Origin: Pseudomonas sichuanensis
GTDB taxonomy: Bacteria; Pseudomonadota; Gammaproteobacteria; Pseudomonadales; Pseudomonadaceae
NCBI RefSeq assembly: GCF_003231305.1
Contig: NZ_QKVM01000003.1
Coordinates: 124,001-188,000, forward strand
Reading direction: 5' to 3'
DNA: 64,000 bases
The position numbers and the translations under genes are program-made. The notes under the pieces were generated by a model. The model saw only the letters and a program-made list of their open reading frames with translations, ran no database searches and was not told the DNA's origin. Positions 1 to 8,650 of the stretch are shown here, one piece after another. How positions within the stretch are numbered: the first letter of the stretch is position 1; each line of letters opens with the position of its first letter.

Positions 1-723
1 GCCGCGATGCACCGCGATGCGCCGGTGCAGACGTTGATGCAAGCGCTGAACAAGCTCGGCAGCACCCAGAGCATGAACCTCATTCTGGGCCTGACGCTCA
101 AGCGCAGTGCGCGCTTGAGCGACCCCTTGCTGGCGCGGCACGCTGCCCGTTACTGGGATTTTTCCCTGCACACCGCCGAGTACGGCCGCACCCTGGCACG
201 CATGCTCGAGGTGGACGAAGGCCGTTGCTACTGCGCGGGGCTGCTGCATTGCCTGGGTGACCTGGCGGTGCTACGCACCTTGCAGGAGTGGCGCCTGGCG
301 GGCGGCGAACTGGATGAAGACCAGGTTCAGTTGTCGCTCAACGAATTCGGCGCGCCGTTCGGCTCGGCGCTACGCACCCGCTGGCGCTTGCCGCTGAACC
401 TGCGCGAGCTGATCGCTGCGGTGTATCAGTTGGGCGGCGGTGTTTACTCGCGGGAAATCCTGGCCATGAGCCTGGCCGGCCAGCTGGCGCGGCTCAGACC
501 CAGCGAAGGGCTGGAAAAGGTCGCCAGCGGCAAGACGGCACGCTTGCTCAAGCTCGGGCTGCCGGAGTTGACGCGGTTGCGCAAGGTGGACCCCGAAGCG
601 CTGGCACGGGAGGAGGCTGAGCGCCTGGCGGCACAGGCTGACGAGAGTGAGCCGGAGGTTGATTTGCTGGTAACTCCCGCAGCAGATGCCGAGCCCGTGG
701 ACGGAGACGAACGCCAAGCCTGA
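1..723 (+). CDS. HDOD domain protein, 5' end outside window
   Basis: The reading frame is already open at base 1, so the true start lies upstream; the first internal Met is at base 7. About 238 residues are visible. The segment with CAGLLHCLGDLAVL matches the helix of the HDOD output domain, where the HD-phosphohydrolase metal ligands (usually GLLHDIG) are replaced, here HC instead of HD. Family knowledge: HDOD proteins are non-catalytic signalling modules found with GGDEF/EAL or response-regulator domains. The last 40 residues are acidic and low-complexity (EPEVDLL, DAEPVDGDE), a typical disordered tail. An N-terminal sensory domain may be missing from view. Confidence 0.8.
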   Translation, partial: AAMHRDAPVQTLMQALNKLGSTQSMNLILGLTLKRSARLSDPLLARHAARYWDFSLHTAEYGRTLARMLEVDEGRCYCAGLLHCLGDLAVLRTLQEWRLAGGELDEDQVQLSLNEFGAPFGSALRTRWRLPLNLRELIAAVYQLGGGVYSREILAMSLAGQLARLRPSEGLEKVASGKTARLLKLGLPELTRLRKVDPEALAREEAERLAAQADESEPEVDLLVTPAADAEPVDGDERQA

Positions 724-860
724 GCCGCGCAGCGGTGTTGCATCAGACTTGGGATCGGTCCTACAGGTGTTGCGGACGTCCGTTCGTATCCATGGAAGTT
801 CTTCAGGCGTAGTTTTCCAGCCACTCCACCAACGGAATGGCAGGAAGGTTGTGGCTGAGG

Positions 861-1640
861 ATGAATACTTACAGGCATCGCGGCCTGCGCTATCAGGTCT
901 GTCGTTCCAGGGCGCGAATACTCGCCCATGAAGCATTCTCCAATAGGTTCTGCACGCCTGGTGCTGAGCTCGACGTTGAAAAGGTGCGTTTCGAGCCTAT
1001 TGGAAGCATGGCGATCGAAGCTTTGCAATCCTGGGACGAGCAGACTCACCACTTTCCCTGGGAGGAGGTTTCACGCTGGGCTGATCGAGATCTCAAGGGA
1101 TTCGACGTTTCGTTGTGGTCTGAGCATGTGCTCTGCGGTCTCTGCTACGCCAGCCCCCGCAGAAGCAATCACTGCATCAAGATCATTCTGCTGGAGGGCA
1201 AACCAGGCCCGAAGAATCCTTTGAGAGGCCTGGTGGCCTCGCTGTTGGTGTTGGCCGTTATTGAATACGCACGGATGCTCAGGTACTCGCGAATCGAGGT
1301 TCAACAACCCGACCCGGGTGTCGAAACTTTGTACTTATCCCTTGGTTTCGTGCGTGATTCTGCCGGGCGTCTTGTGAAGCCGCTAGGGGCGATTGATGAA
1401 CAAACCACTATCCAGATATCAGAGGTGCCCATGAACTATTCAACAAGTTCCAGGAAGGCAGCATTGATCAAGCGATACACTGCCGAAGCTGACGCCCTTG
1501 CGGGCGAAATCACCGACCTTGAGCGGCATATTCTCGATGTCGCGTTCAGGGAGGGCCGGGAGAAAGAGCCTGGAGGTGTGATGGCCGGGCCACGTAGCGG
1601 CCGGATCGATTACGAGTGGTTGTTAGCCGTTACGAAATGA
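861..1640 (+). CDS. GNAT-like N-acetyltransferase with C-terminal extension
   Basis: A 259-residue protein. The middle (about residues 60-165) has the look of a GNAT fold: a strand ending LCGLCYA, then IKIILLEGKPG, a helix LVLAVIEYARML, the strand RIEVQQP, and the typical closing LYLSLGF. Related Pseudomonas proteins carry LEG-P-HPL in the same place. After the fold there is an extra 90 residues, mostly helical, without recognisable domain. The ATG at 861 is chosen because homologous-looking sequence begins at MNTYRHRG; an in-frame ATG at 837 is possible. Substrate unknown. Codon use is less GC-rich than in flanking genes. The gap 724-860 shows nothing convincing. Confidence 0.6.
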   Translation: MNTYRHRGLRYQVCRSRARILAHEAFSNRFCTPGAELDVEKVRFEPIGSMAIEALQSWDEQTHHFPWEEVSRWADRDLKGFDVSLWSEHVLCGLCYASPRRSNHCIKIILLEGKPGPKNPLRGLVASLLVLAVIEYARMLRYSRIEVQQPDPGVETLYLSLGFVRDSAGRLVKPLGAIDEQTTIQISEVPMNYSTSSRKAALIKRYTAEADALAGEITDLERHILDVAFREGREKEPGGVMAGPRSGRIDYEWLLAVTK

Positions 1641-1678
1641 AATGAGCTACTTGCTGCACATAACGGGCGGGTAATCGA

Positions 1679-2668
1679 TCAGCCTTTTACGATCTGGTTC
1701 TTGCCCTGCCGCTTGGCGCGGTACATTGCCGCATCAGCTCTGGCGAACAGGCTGTCGAGCGTTTCGTCCTCATCAGTCAGCCCGGTCAGCCCCTGGCTAA
1801 CGGTCACGCCGTAAGTCTGCTGTCCGTGGCTGAAGCTCAAGTGCTGGATCTCCCGCTGCAGGCGCTCGGCGATCTGCTCGGCCATCTGCGCAGTGCAGCC
1901 GGGGAACACTGCGGCGAACTCCTCACCACCGATCCGCCCGAACTGGTCGCCACGCCGTAGCACGGCCTTGCCGCTGTCGGCGATGCGCTGCAGCACCTGG
2001 TCGCCTTCCTGGTGCCCGTAACTGTCGTTGATCAGCTTGAAGTCATCGATGTCCAACAGCAGGAACGCCAGCGGCGTGCCCTCTGCCCGGGCATTGACGA
2101 ACGCCTGCTGGGCGCATTCGAAGAAGTGCCGGCGGTTGCTGCTTTGCGTGAGCACATCGGTGGTAGCCAGGCGATGCAACTCGCCTTCGAGCTGCTTCTT
2201 TTCGGTGATGTCCTCGGCGATGCCGACGATGATCACCCGCTGATCACCCTCGCGCTGCTGGTTGATGTAGCACTTGTCGCTGACCCAGCGCACTTCACCG
2301 GCGCCATTGAGGATGCGGTACTCGCGGTCCTCGACGGTACCCTTTACCAGCACCTGGGCCAGGCTGCGCTCGGCGTATTCGAGATCGTCCGGGTAGATGG
2401 CGTCGCGCCACTCGTTGTAGTCGGCCAGCACCAGGCTGGCGGGGCGACCGAACAGGCGTTCGTAGGCCGGGCTGACATAGAGCACCTGGCGGGTTTCCCA
2501 GTCGAAGGCCCAGAGCACGGCGTTGACGCTGTCGAGCAGCGATGAATAGAGCTGCTCGCGCTCGCTCAGGCGGGCCACTTCGCCTTGGGCATGCAGCAGG
2601 GCGAGCAGCGTCTGGGCCGCTTCGGGGCGGGGAGGGTCGGTAAACGTGGGCGTAAGGTCTTTGGCCAT
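1679..2668 (-). CDS. PAS-GGDEF diguanylate cyclase
   Basis: A 329-residue soluble protein predicted to make cyclic di-GMP from two GTP. An N-terminal helical segment (about 1-45) leads into a PAS domain (about 50-165, with SPAYERLFGRPA and the terminal PAC motif VGIAEDITEKKQ), then a GGDEF domain (about 175-325). The active site reads GGEEF, a functional variant, and is preceded by RGD five residues upstream in RRGDQFGRIGGEEF, so the inhibitory I-site RxxD is intact and product feedback is expected. Start ATG at 2668 (MAKDL) is chosen because the upstream frame has no domain content; the Shine-Dalgarno sequence is weak. It lies head-to-tail with desA. Confidence 0.88.
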   Translation of the reverse strand: MAKDLTPTFTDPPRPEAAQTLLALLHAQGEVARLSEREQLYSSLLDSVNAVLWAFDWETRQVLYVSPAYERLFGRPASLVLADYNEWRDAIYPDDLEYAERSLAQVLVKGTVEDREYRILNGAGEVRWVSDKCYINQQREGDQRVIIVGIAEDITEKKQLEGELHRLATTDVLTQSSNRRHFFECAQQAFVNARAEGTPLAFLLLDIDDFKLINDSYGHQEGDQVLQRIADSGKAVLRRGDQFGRIGGEEFAAVFPGCTAQMAEQIAERLQREIQHLSFSHGQQTYGVTVSQGLTGLTDEDETLDSLFARADAAMYRAKRQGKNQIVKG

Positions 2669-2807
2669 GTGCACGGAACGGTTCTCGACGTGGGGCGTGC
2701 GGCCACGAACCGGCCCGCCACGCGGACGATGTGCCGCGTTGGAGTGGTATCGGAGGGGGAAGTTCCGGTCGGCACGCCCCATTGCGGGGCATGCCGATCA
2801 ACGGCCA

Positions 2808-3992
2808 TCAGGCGCCGGTGGGGCGCAGCGAGTAAGTCTTGAGTTGGGCGGCGAAATCGCGCAGTGACTGAATACCGCTGGCCTCGGCCTCGTGCACCCA
2901 GTCCTTCATGGCGGCGAGCATGTCGTGGCCGTTGGCGCTGGTGCGCGCCCAGATCTGCTGCAGCGCCAGGCGTTTCTCGTAGATGGTCTTGAGTGACTGG
3001 CTGTGCGCCAGCATCGACTCGATGCGCACGTGGTGACGGTCCTGCAGCAAGCTGGTCTCACGCGACAGCAGGCGTTTGGCGCGGCGGAAGCGGTGGCGCA
3101 CCGAGGCGTCGACCTTGTCCAGCTCCTGTTTGACCAAGGGGCCGATCACCAGCTTGCGGTACTGGGCCATGATCTGGAAACGGTTGTTGAGGATGGCCAT
3201 GGCGGTGTCCATGTCCAGCGACGCCTTGCCCTCGACCCGATGGGCGATGGGCGCCACCCGTTGCACCTTGGCCAGGCGCAGCATGCTCAGCAGGCGGATC
3301 CACATCCAGCCCATGTCGAACTCCCAGCGGCGTACCGAGAGCTTGGCCGAGTTGGGGTAGGTGTGGTGATTGTTGTGCAGCTCCTCGCCGCCAATGATGA
3401 TGCCCCAGGGCACCAGGTTGGTGGCGGCGTCGCGGCATTCGAAGTTGCGGTAACCCACCGCATGGCCGAGGCCGTTGACCACGCCGGCGGCCCAGAACGG
3501 AATCCACATCATCTGCACCGCCCAGATGGTGATGCCGATGGTGCCGAACAGCAGCAGGTCGATGACCGCCATCAGGGCGATGCCGCCGAGCTTGTAGCGC
3601 GTGTAGAGGTTGCGCTCGATCCAGTCGTCCGGGCAGTTCTTGCCATAGATGCGCAGCGTCTCTTCGTTGCGCGCCTCTTCGCGATAGAGTTCGGCGCCCT
3701 TGCGCAGCACGGTGCCCAGGCCCTTGTGCAGCGGGCTGTGCGGGTCGTCAGGGGTTTCGCACTTGGCGTGGTGCTTGCGGTGGATGGCGGTCCACTCGCG
3801 GGTGTTCTGCGCGGTGGTAAGCCACAGCCAGAAACGGAAGAAATGCTTGAGGCCTGCATTCAGCTCCAGCGCCCGGTGCGCGGAGTAGCGGTGCAGGTAG
3901 ATGGTGACGCTGACGATGGTCACATGGGTCATCAGCAGGGTGACGGCGACCAGTTGCCAGGCCGACAGATCGAGCAAACCGTAGTACCACAT
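2808..3992 (-). CDS. desA: DesA-type delta-9 fatty acid desaturase
   Basis: A 394-residue integral membrane di-iron desaturase that introduces a double bond into phospholipid acyl chains under aerobic conditions. Three histidine boxes are present: HRYSAHR near residue 35, HRKHH near 75 and HNNHH near 210. Hydrophobic helices flank them, as expected for this family. The C-terminal 150 residues are hydrophilic and helix-rich, longer than in short desaturases but usual for pseudomonad DesA. ATG at 3992 is preferred over an upstream GTG at 4016. It is divergent from the PAS-GGDEF-EAL gene, sharing the 3993-4142 promoter region. Confidence 0.9.
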   Translation of the reverse strand: MWYYGLLDLSAWQLVAVTLLMTHVTIVSVTIYLHRYSAHRALELNAGLKHFFRFWLWLTTAQNTREWTAIHRKHHAKCETPDDPHSPLHKGLGTVLRKGAELYREEARNEETLRIYGKNCPDDWIERNLYTRYKLGGIALMAVIDLLLFGTIGITIWAVQMMWIPFWAAGVVNGLGHAVGYRNFECRDAATNLVPWGIIIGGEELHNNHHTYPNSAKLSVRRWEFDMGWMWIRLLSMLRLAKVQRVAPIAHRVEGKASLDMDTAMAILNNRFQIMAQYRKLVIGPLVKQELDKVDASVRHRFRRAKRLLSRETSLLQDRHHVRIESMLAHSQSLKTIYEKRLALQQIWARTSANGHDMLAAMKDWVHEAEASGIQSLRDFAAQLKTYSLRPTGA

Positions 3993-4142
3993 AGCGGGGA
4001 AAACCCTCGTAAACACAGGGGAACAGCGCTGGCATTATCCCTTGGCAGGCAAATAAAACCAGTCGGCCTTTTTGATAGGAAGTCACAGGGTGTTTCAGCC
4101 TTTATAATGCCCCCTCATTTTCCATGGGCTCACCGACCCGAC

Positions 4143-6038
4143 ATGTCTGTTTCCGTTCGCGACGCCTTGCGTATGGCCGGGCTCTACCTGCTGCTTTCGA
4201 TCCTCTGGCTGACGCTGTCGGAGCTGGTATTGCAGCGCATGTCCGAGGACCCGCTGGCGCTGACCGTGGGCCGGCAGATCAATGTGGTGGTCTGGGTGTT
4301 GCTCAGTGCCTTGCTGATCTTCGTCTCGCGCGCCCGGCTGTTGAACTTCATCGGCATCGGCGCACGCCTGCGCAGCGAAGACCGTGAACGCCTGCGCATG
4401 GCCGCGGCGGTGTTCGACAGCACCCTCGAAGGCGTGCTGGTGACCGACCGCAACGGCCTGATCGTGCACGTCAACCGGGCCTTCATGCGCATCACCGGGT
4501 ACCAGCAGGACGAGGTCATCGGCCAGCGCCCAAGCAAGTTCAAGTCTGGCCGCCATGGCGCGCCGTTCTACCAGCAGATCTACGCCGCGCTCAATGCCAA
4601 GGGCGAGTGGAGCGGCGAGATCTGGAACCGCCGCAAAAGCGGCGAGATCTACCCGCAATGGCAGACCATCTGCGCCATTCGCGACGACAGCGGCGACCTC
4701 AGCCACTATGTGGCGGTGTTCAGCGACATCAGCGCGATCAAGCACACCGAGCAGGAGCTCGCCTACCTTGCCCACCACGACCCGCTGACCGGCCTGCCCA
4801 ACCGTCTGTTGTTCAACGACCGTGCCGAGCAGGCGCTGGCTGCCGCGCAACTGAACAAACGCGGTTGCGCCTTGCTGTTGCTCGACCTCGATCATTTCCA
4901 GAGCATCAACGACGGCCTTGGCCACACCATCGGTGACCAGTTGCTCAAGCTGGTGGGTGAACGCCTGCGCGAAGTGGTGGGCAATGGCGTCACCCTGGCA
5001 CGCCTGGGCGGCGACGAATTCGGCGTGCTGGCCGAGAACTGCCAGCAGGTCGGCCAGGCCGGCAAGCTGGCGCAGGGCATCATCGAGCGCCTGCGTGAGC
5101 CCTTCACGTTTGACGACCACCGCCTGTTCATCAGTGCCAGCATCGGCATCAGCCTGTTCCCCAGCGATGCGTTGAGCGCCGAACAGCTGCTGCGCAACGC
5201 CGACTCGGCGTTGTTCAAGGCCAAGAGCAGTGGCCGCGCCTGCTACGCGCTGTACACCGAAGAGCTGACCGCCCACGCCCAGCACCGGGTCGAGACCGCC
5301 GGCGAGTTGCGCCGGGCGCTGGAACAGGAGGAACTGCGGGTGTTCTTCCAGCCGGTGCACGACTTGTTCAACGCGAAGATGATCGGCGTCGAAGCGCTGG
5401 TGCGCTGGCAGCATCCCCAACGGGGCCTGGTACCGCCGGGGGAGTTCATTCCGATTGCCGAGCGCACCGGGCTGATCGCCGAGATCGACGCCTGGGTGTT
5501 GCGCCAGGCCTGCCGGCAGATGGTGCAGTGGCAGCAGGACGGCCGGGTGCTGGCGTTCGTCGCAGTCAACATTTCCAGCCGCCTGTTCAGCCAGCGCGAG
5601 CTGTACCGGCAAGTGGCCGATGTGCTGCACGACACCGGCCTCGACCCGTCGTTGCTGGAGCTGGAAGTCACCGAAAGCGCGGTGATGGAAGACCCGGAAG
5701 TGGCGCTGGAGCAGTTGCACCGCCTGCGCGAGCTGGGGCTGACCCTGGCCATCGACGATTTCGGCACCGGTTACTCCTCGTTGCTGCGCCTCAAGCGCCT
5801 GCCGGTGCAGAAACTGAAGATCGACCAGGGCTTCGTCGCGGGCCTGCCCTTCGACGATGACGACATTGCCATCGTGCGGGTGATCATCGCCCTGGCGCGC
5901 AGCATGGGCATGCAGGTGCACGCCGAAGGCATCGAGCAGGCCGAGCAGGCGCGCTTCCTGCTGGAGCAGCAGTGCCAGCTGGGGCAGGGGTACTGGTTCG
6001 GGCGGCCGGTGCCGGCGGCGGAGCTGCACTGGGGCTGA
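4143..6038 (+). CDS. Membrane PAS-GGDEF-EAL cyclic di-GMP phosphodiesterase
   Basis: A 631-residue inner-membrane protein. Two transmembrane helices (about 9-29 and 42-62) are followed by a PAS domain (about 83-190), a GGDEF domain (about 205-360) and an EAL domain (about 375-625). GGDEF is intact (RLGGDEF) but there is no RxxD five residues before it, so no I-site. The EAL domain has VEALVRW, VNISSRL, LEVTES, IDDFGTGYSS, KIDQGFV and AEGIE, all catalytic positions, so phosphodiesterase activity is likely. The frame is open back to 3003 through the antisense of desA, but the ATG at 4143 is where membrane and domain sequence begin. It resembles the PipA-type proteins next to desA in Pseudomonas (from memory). 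Confidence 0.9.
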   Translation: MSVSVRDALRMAGLYLLLSILWLTLSELVLQRMSEDPLALTVGRQINVVVWVLLSALLIFVSRARLLNFIGIGARLRSEDRERLRMAAAVFDSTLEGVLVTDRNGLIVHVNRAFMRITGYQQDEVIGQRPSKFKSGRHGAPFYQQIYAALNAKGEWSGEIWNRRKSGEIYPQWQTICAIRDDSGDLSHYVAVFSDISAIKHTEQELAYLAHHDPLTGLPNRLLFNDRAEQALAAAQLNKRGCALLLLDLDHFQSINDGLGHTIGDQLLKLVGERLREVVGNGVTLARLGGDEFGVLAENCQQVGQAGKLAQGIIERLREPFTFDDHRLFISASIGISLFPSDALSAEQLLRNADSALFKAKSSGRACYALYTEELTAHAQHRVETAGELRRALEQEELRVFFQPVHDLFNAKMIGVEALVRWQHPQRGLVPPGEFIPIAERTGLIAEIDAWVLRQACRQMVQWQQDGRVLAFVAVNISSRLFSQRELYRQVADVLHDTGLDPSLLELEVTESAVMEDPEVALEQLHRLRELGLTLAIDDFGTGYSSLLRLKRLPVQKLKIDQGFVAGLPFDDDDIAIVRVIIALARSMGMQVHAEGIEQAEQARFLLEQQCQLGQGYWFGRPVPAAELHWG

Positions 6039-6044
6039 GATCGT

Positions 6045-6100
6045 ATCGCGGGGCAAGCCCGCTCCCACGACCCACCGTGGGAGCGGGCTTGCCCCGCGAT
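6045..6100. repeat. Palindromic repeat, type A
   Basis: Two 24-base arms in exact inverted orientation around an 8-base loop, core GGGCAAGCCCGCTCCCAC. It sits between the 3' ends of the EAL gene and metI, where it could act as a bidirectional transcript end. Confidence 0.9.
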
Positions 6101-6104
6101 GGGC

Positions 6105-6749
6105 TCAACGCTTGTTCAAACCCTTGGCCAAGCGGTCCCCGCCCAGCTGGATCACTGCCACCAATGCCACCAGCATGACGATCACCGTCAGCATGATCTG
6201 GCTGTCGAAGCGCTGATAGCCATAGCGGTAGGCGATATCCCCCAGCCCTCCCGCACCGATCGCCCCGGCCATGGCCGACGAGTTGATCAGTGTCACCAGG
6301 GTGATGGTGAAACCGCCGACGATCCCCGGCAGCGCCTCGGGCAGCAGCACATGCCAGACGATGTGCCAGCGCCGGCAGCCCATGGCCTGGGCCGCTTCGA
6401 CCAGGCCATGGTCGACCTCGCGCAGGCTGACCTCGGCAATCCGTGCGAAGAATGGCGTGGCAGCAATGGTCAGCGGCACCACGGCCGCCCACACGCCGTA
6501 GGTGGTGCCGACCACCAGGCGGGTGAAGGGGATCAGCGCGACCATCAGGATCAGGAACGGGATCGAGCGGAACAGGTTGACGATGGCGCCCAGCACCCGG
6601 TTGAGCGCCGGCGCCTCGAAGATCCCGCCCTTGTCGCTGGTGACCAGCAGCACTGCCATCGGTACCCCCACGAGCAGCGCCACCAGCGAGGACACGCCGA
6701 CCATCAGCAGGGTGTCGAGCAAGCCTTGCAGCAGGCGATCAATCCACAT
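6105..6749 (-). CDS. metI: MetI, methionine-type ABC transporter permease
   Basis: A 214-residue inner-membrane permease with about five hydrophobic helices. The EAA loop linking to the ATPase is visible as [20 protein letters not shown]. Length fits the MetI family (about 217). ATG at 6749 overlaps the last 11 bases of metN, a sign of translational coupling. It is the last gene of a six-gene operon on this strand starting with the SfnB-type genes at 12543, suggesting that the imported compound is a methionine derivative or sulfone-type sulfur source rather than only D/L-methionine. Confidence 0.92.
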   Translation of the reverse strand: MWIDRLLQGLLDTLLMVGVSSLVALLVGVPMAVLLVTSDKGGIFEAPALNRVLGAIVNLFRSIPFLILMVALIPFTRLVVGTTYGVWAAVVPLTIAATPFFARIAEVSLREVDHGLVEAAQAMGCRRWHIVWHVLLPEALPGIVGGFTITLVTLINSSAMAGAIGAGGLGDIAYRYGYQRFDSQIMLTVIVMLVALVAVIQLGGDRLAKGLNKR

Positions 6750-7848
6750 GGCCCAGTACCTCCACATCCGTAGCCCAGCGCCGGGCGCGTTCGAGCAATT
6801 GGTGAGTGTCCAGCGGTGAGCCGCGCACGGCCAGGATCAACTGGCCCAGGGCATGCTCGCCGATGGTTTCGACGCCGCCCTGGAGCAGGCGCACGCGGCC
6901 ACCCAGGTCGCCGAACAGCGTGCTCAGCTCCGGTTCACCGACCAGCTGCAGGCGCAGTACCACGGCCGCATCGCGGCTGTTCGGGCTGGCCCGCAGGCTG
7001 GCCTGCAAGGCGGCGGGCAGGCGCGTCTGCAAGGGCGCGAGCAAGGTGCGGGTGACCTCGTGGCGTGGCGCACCGAATACCTGCCATACCTCGCCCTGCT
7101 CGACCACTTCGCCGCGCTCGAGCACCACCACGCGCTGGCAGATATCGCGGATCACCGCCATTTCATGGGTGATCAGCACCACGGTCAGGCCCAGCCGCTG
7201 GTTGATGTCGCGCAGCAGTTCGAGGATCGATGCGGTGGTTTCCGGGTCGAGCGCCGAGGTGGCTTCGTCGCACAGCAGGATCTCGGGGTCGTGCACCAGC
7301 GCCCGGGCGATGCCGACCCGCTGCTTCTGCCCGCCGGACAGCTGCGCCGGGTAGACGTGGTGTTTTTCCGCCAGCCCCACCAGCTCCAGCAGCTCGCGCA
7401 CCTTGCGCTGGCGCTCGGGCTTGCTCACGCCGGCCACCTTCAACGGCAGCTCGACGTTCTGCCACACGGTCTTGGCCGACATCAGGTTGAAGTGCTGGAA
7501 GATCATGCCGATGCGTCGGCGCAGGGCCACCAGGCGGTCTTCGTCGAAGGGCGCGATGTCCACCTGGTCGATCAGCACCCGGCCCTGGCTTGGCTGCTCC
7601 AGGCGGTTGATGGTGCGCAGCAGCGACGACTTGCCGGCGCCGCTGCGGCCGATGATGCCGAAGATCTCGCCGCGGCGGATGTTCAGGTCGATGCCTTGCA
7701 GCGCCGGTTGCGCCTGGCCCGGGTAGGTCTTGCCCAGGCCGATGAAGCGCACATGGGCCTGGTTCACCTCCGGGCGCAGCACTTGTTCAGGCGCCCTGAG
7801 CGGCACCGGCTGCGAGGGAAGCGCCCTGAGGGCGCTGGCCTGGCTCAT
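6739..7848 (-). CDS. metN: MetN, methionine-type ABC transporter ATPase
   Basis: A 369-residue ATPase that powers uptake through MetI. It has Walker [11 protein letters not shown]-loop IFQHFNL, signature [15 protein letters not shown], Walker [14 protein letters not shown] and the switch histidine in LITHEM. The C-terminal 90 residues (from about PELSTLFG) form the NIL regulatory domain that in E. coli MetN binds methionine and shuts transport. The N-terminus carries about 40 extra residues before the ABC core. Start 7848 lies one base after the metQ stop. Confidence 0.94.
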   Translation of the reverse strand: MSQASALRALPSQPVPLRAPEQVLRPEVNQAHVRFIGLGKTYPGQAQPALQGIDLNIRRGEIFGIIGRSGAGKSSLLRTINRLEQPSQGRVLIDQVDIAPFDEDRLVALRRRIGMIFQHFNLMSAKTVWQNVELPLKVAGVSKPERQRKVRELLELVGLAEKHHVYPAQLSGGQKQRVGIARALVHDPEILLCDEATSALDPETTASILELLRDINQRLGLTVVLITHEMAVIRDICQRVVVLERGEVVEQGEVWQVFGAPRHEVTRTLLAPLQTRLPAALQASLRASPNSRDAAVVLRLQLVGEPELSTLFGDLGGRVRLLQGGVETIGEHALGQLILAVRGSPLDTHQLLERARRWATDVEVLGHVD

Positions 7849-7849
7849 G

Positions 7850-8650
7850 TCAGCCTTCCCAGCCGGCCTGGTACAGCTTGCCATGGGCCTTGTCCAGGGC
7901 TGCGCGCACGGCGGGCGAGTGTTGATAGATGTCGACGAACTTGGCCAGGCGCGGGTCGTTCTTCTCCTGCGGGCGGATGACGAACTGGATCACGTATTCC
8001 TTGTTTTCCAGGCCGTCGAACAGCAGCGCCGAGGTGGCGTCGAAGGTGTTGGCCAGGCGGATGTAGGCCGGGTAGCCCTGCACCAGGTCGGCGTCATCGT
8101 AGGCGCGCACCAGCTGCACGGCCTCGACCTGGAGAATTTTGATCTTCTTCGGGTTGGCGACGATGTCGTCTTCGGTGGCCTTGTAGCCCACGCCCGGCTT
8201 TAGGGTGATCAGCCCGGCCTTGGCCAGCAATTGCAGGCCACGGCCACTGTTGATCGGGTCGTTGGCGATGGCCACGCTAGCGCCTTCGGGCAACTCGGCA
8301 AAGCTCTTGTACTTTTTCGAGTACAGGCCGACGTTGTTGATGATCCCTGGCGCGTAGGGCACCAGGTTGAAGCCGGCGGCGGCCTTGGCGTTCTCCAGGA
8401 AGGGGATGTGCTGGAAGTAGTTCACGTCGATGTCGCCGCTGTTGAGGCTGACATTGGGCGCGATCCAGTCGCTGAACTCGATCAGCTTCACTTCCAGGCC
8501 TTGTTTGTGGGCTTCTGCCACCGCCGCTTCCAGCGGGATGGCGAAGGCGGCGGTGGTGCCGATCTTCAGTGGCTCGGCGGCGAAGGCGGCGGCGGACAGT
8601 CCGAGGCCCAGGGCGATGGCCGCGACGGGCCGGAACAGTTTCTCAAGCAT
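7850..8650 (-). CDS. metQ: MetQ-family substrate-binding protein of the sulfur operon
   Basis: A 266-residue NlpA/MetQ-family periplasmic binding protein. The signal peptide is residues 1-25 (hydrophobic core [15 protein letters not shown]). There is no lipobox cysteine, so it should be a soluble periplasmic protein, unlike the lipoprotein MetQ of E. coli. Family blocks include [33 protein letters not shown] and [12 protein letters not shown] at 8650 overlaps the end of the monooxygenase gene by eight bases. Its ligand may be methionine or a related sulfur compound; the operon context points to compounds processed by the monooxygenase. Confidence 0.92.
   Translation of the reverse strand: MLEKLFRPVAAIALGLGLSAAAFAAEPLKIGTTAAFAIPLEAAVAEAHKQGLEVKLIEFSDWIAPNVSLNSGDIDVNYFQHIPFLENAKAAAGFNLVPYAPGIINNVGLYSKKYKSFAELPEGASVAIANDPINSGRGLQLLAKAGLITLKPGVGYKATEDDIVANPKKIKILQVEAVQLVRAYDDADLVQGYPAYIRLANTFDATSALLFDGLENKEYVIQFVIRPQEKNDPRLAKFVDIYQHSPAVRAALDKAHGKLYQAGWEG

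Noticed and set aside
3003-4142. In-frame upstream extension of the PAS-GGDEF-EAL gene
   Set aside because: The stretch is antisense to desA and encodes no recognisable sequence; membrane helices start just after the ATG at 4143.
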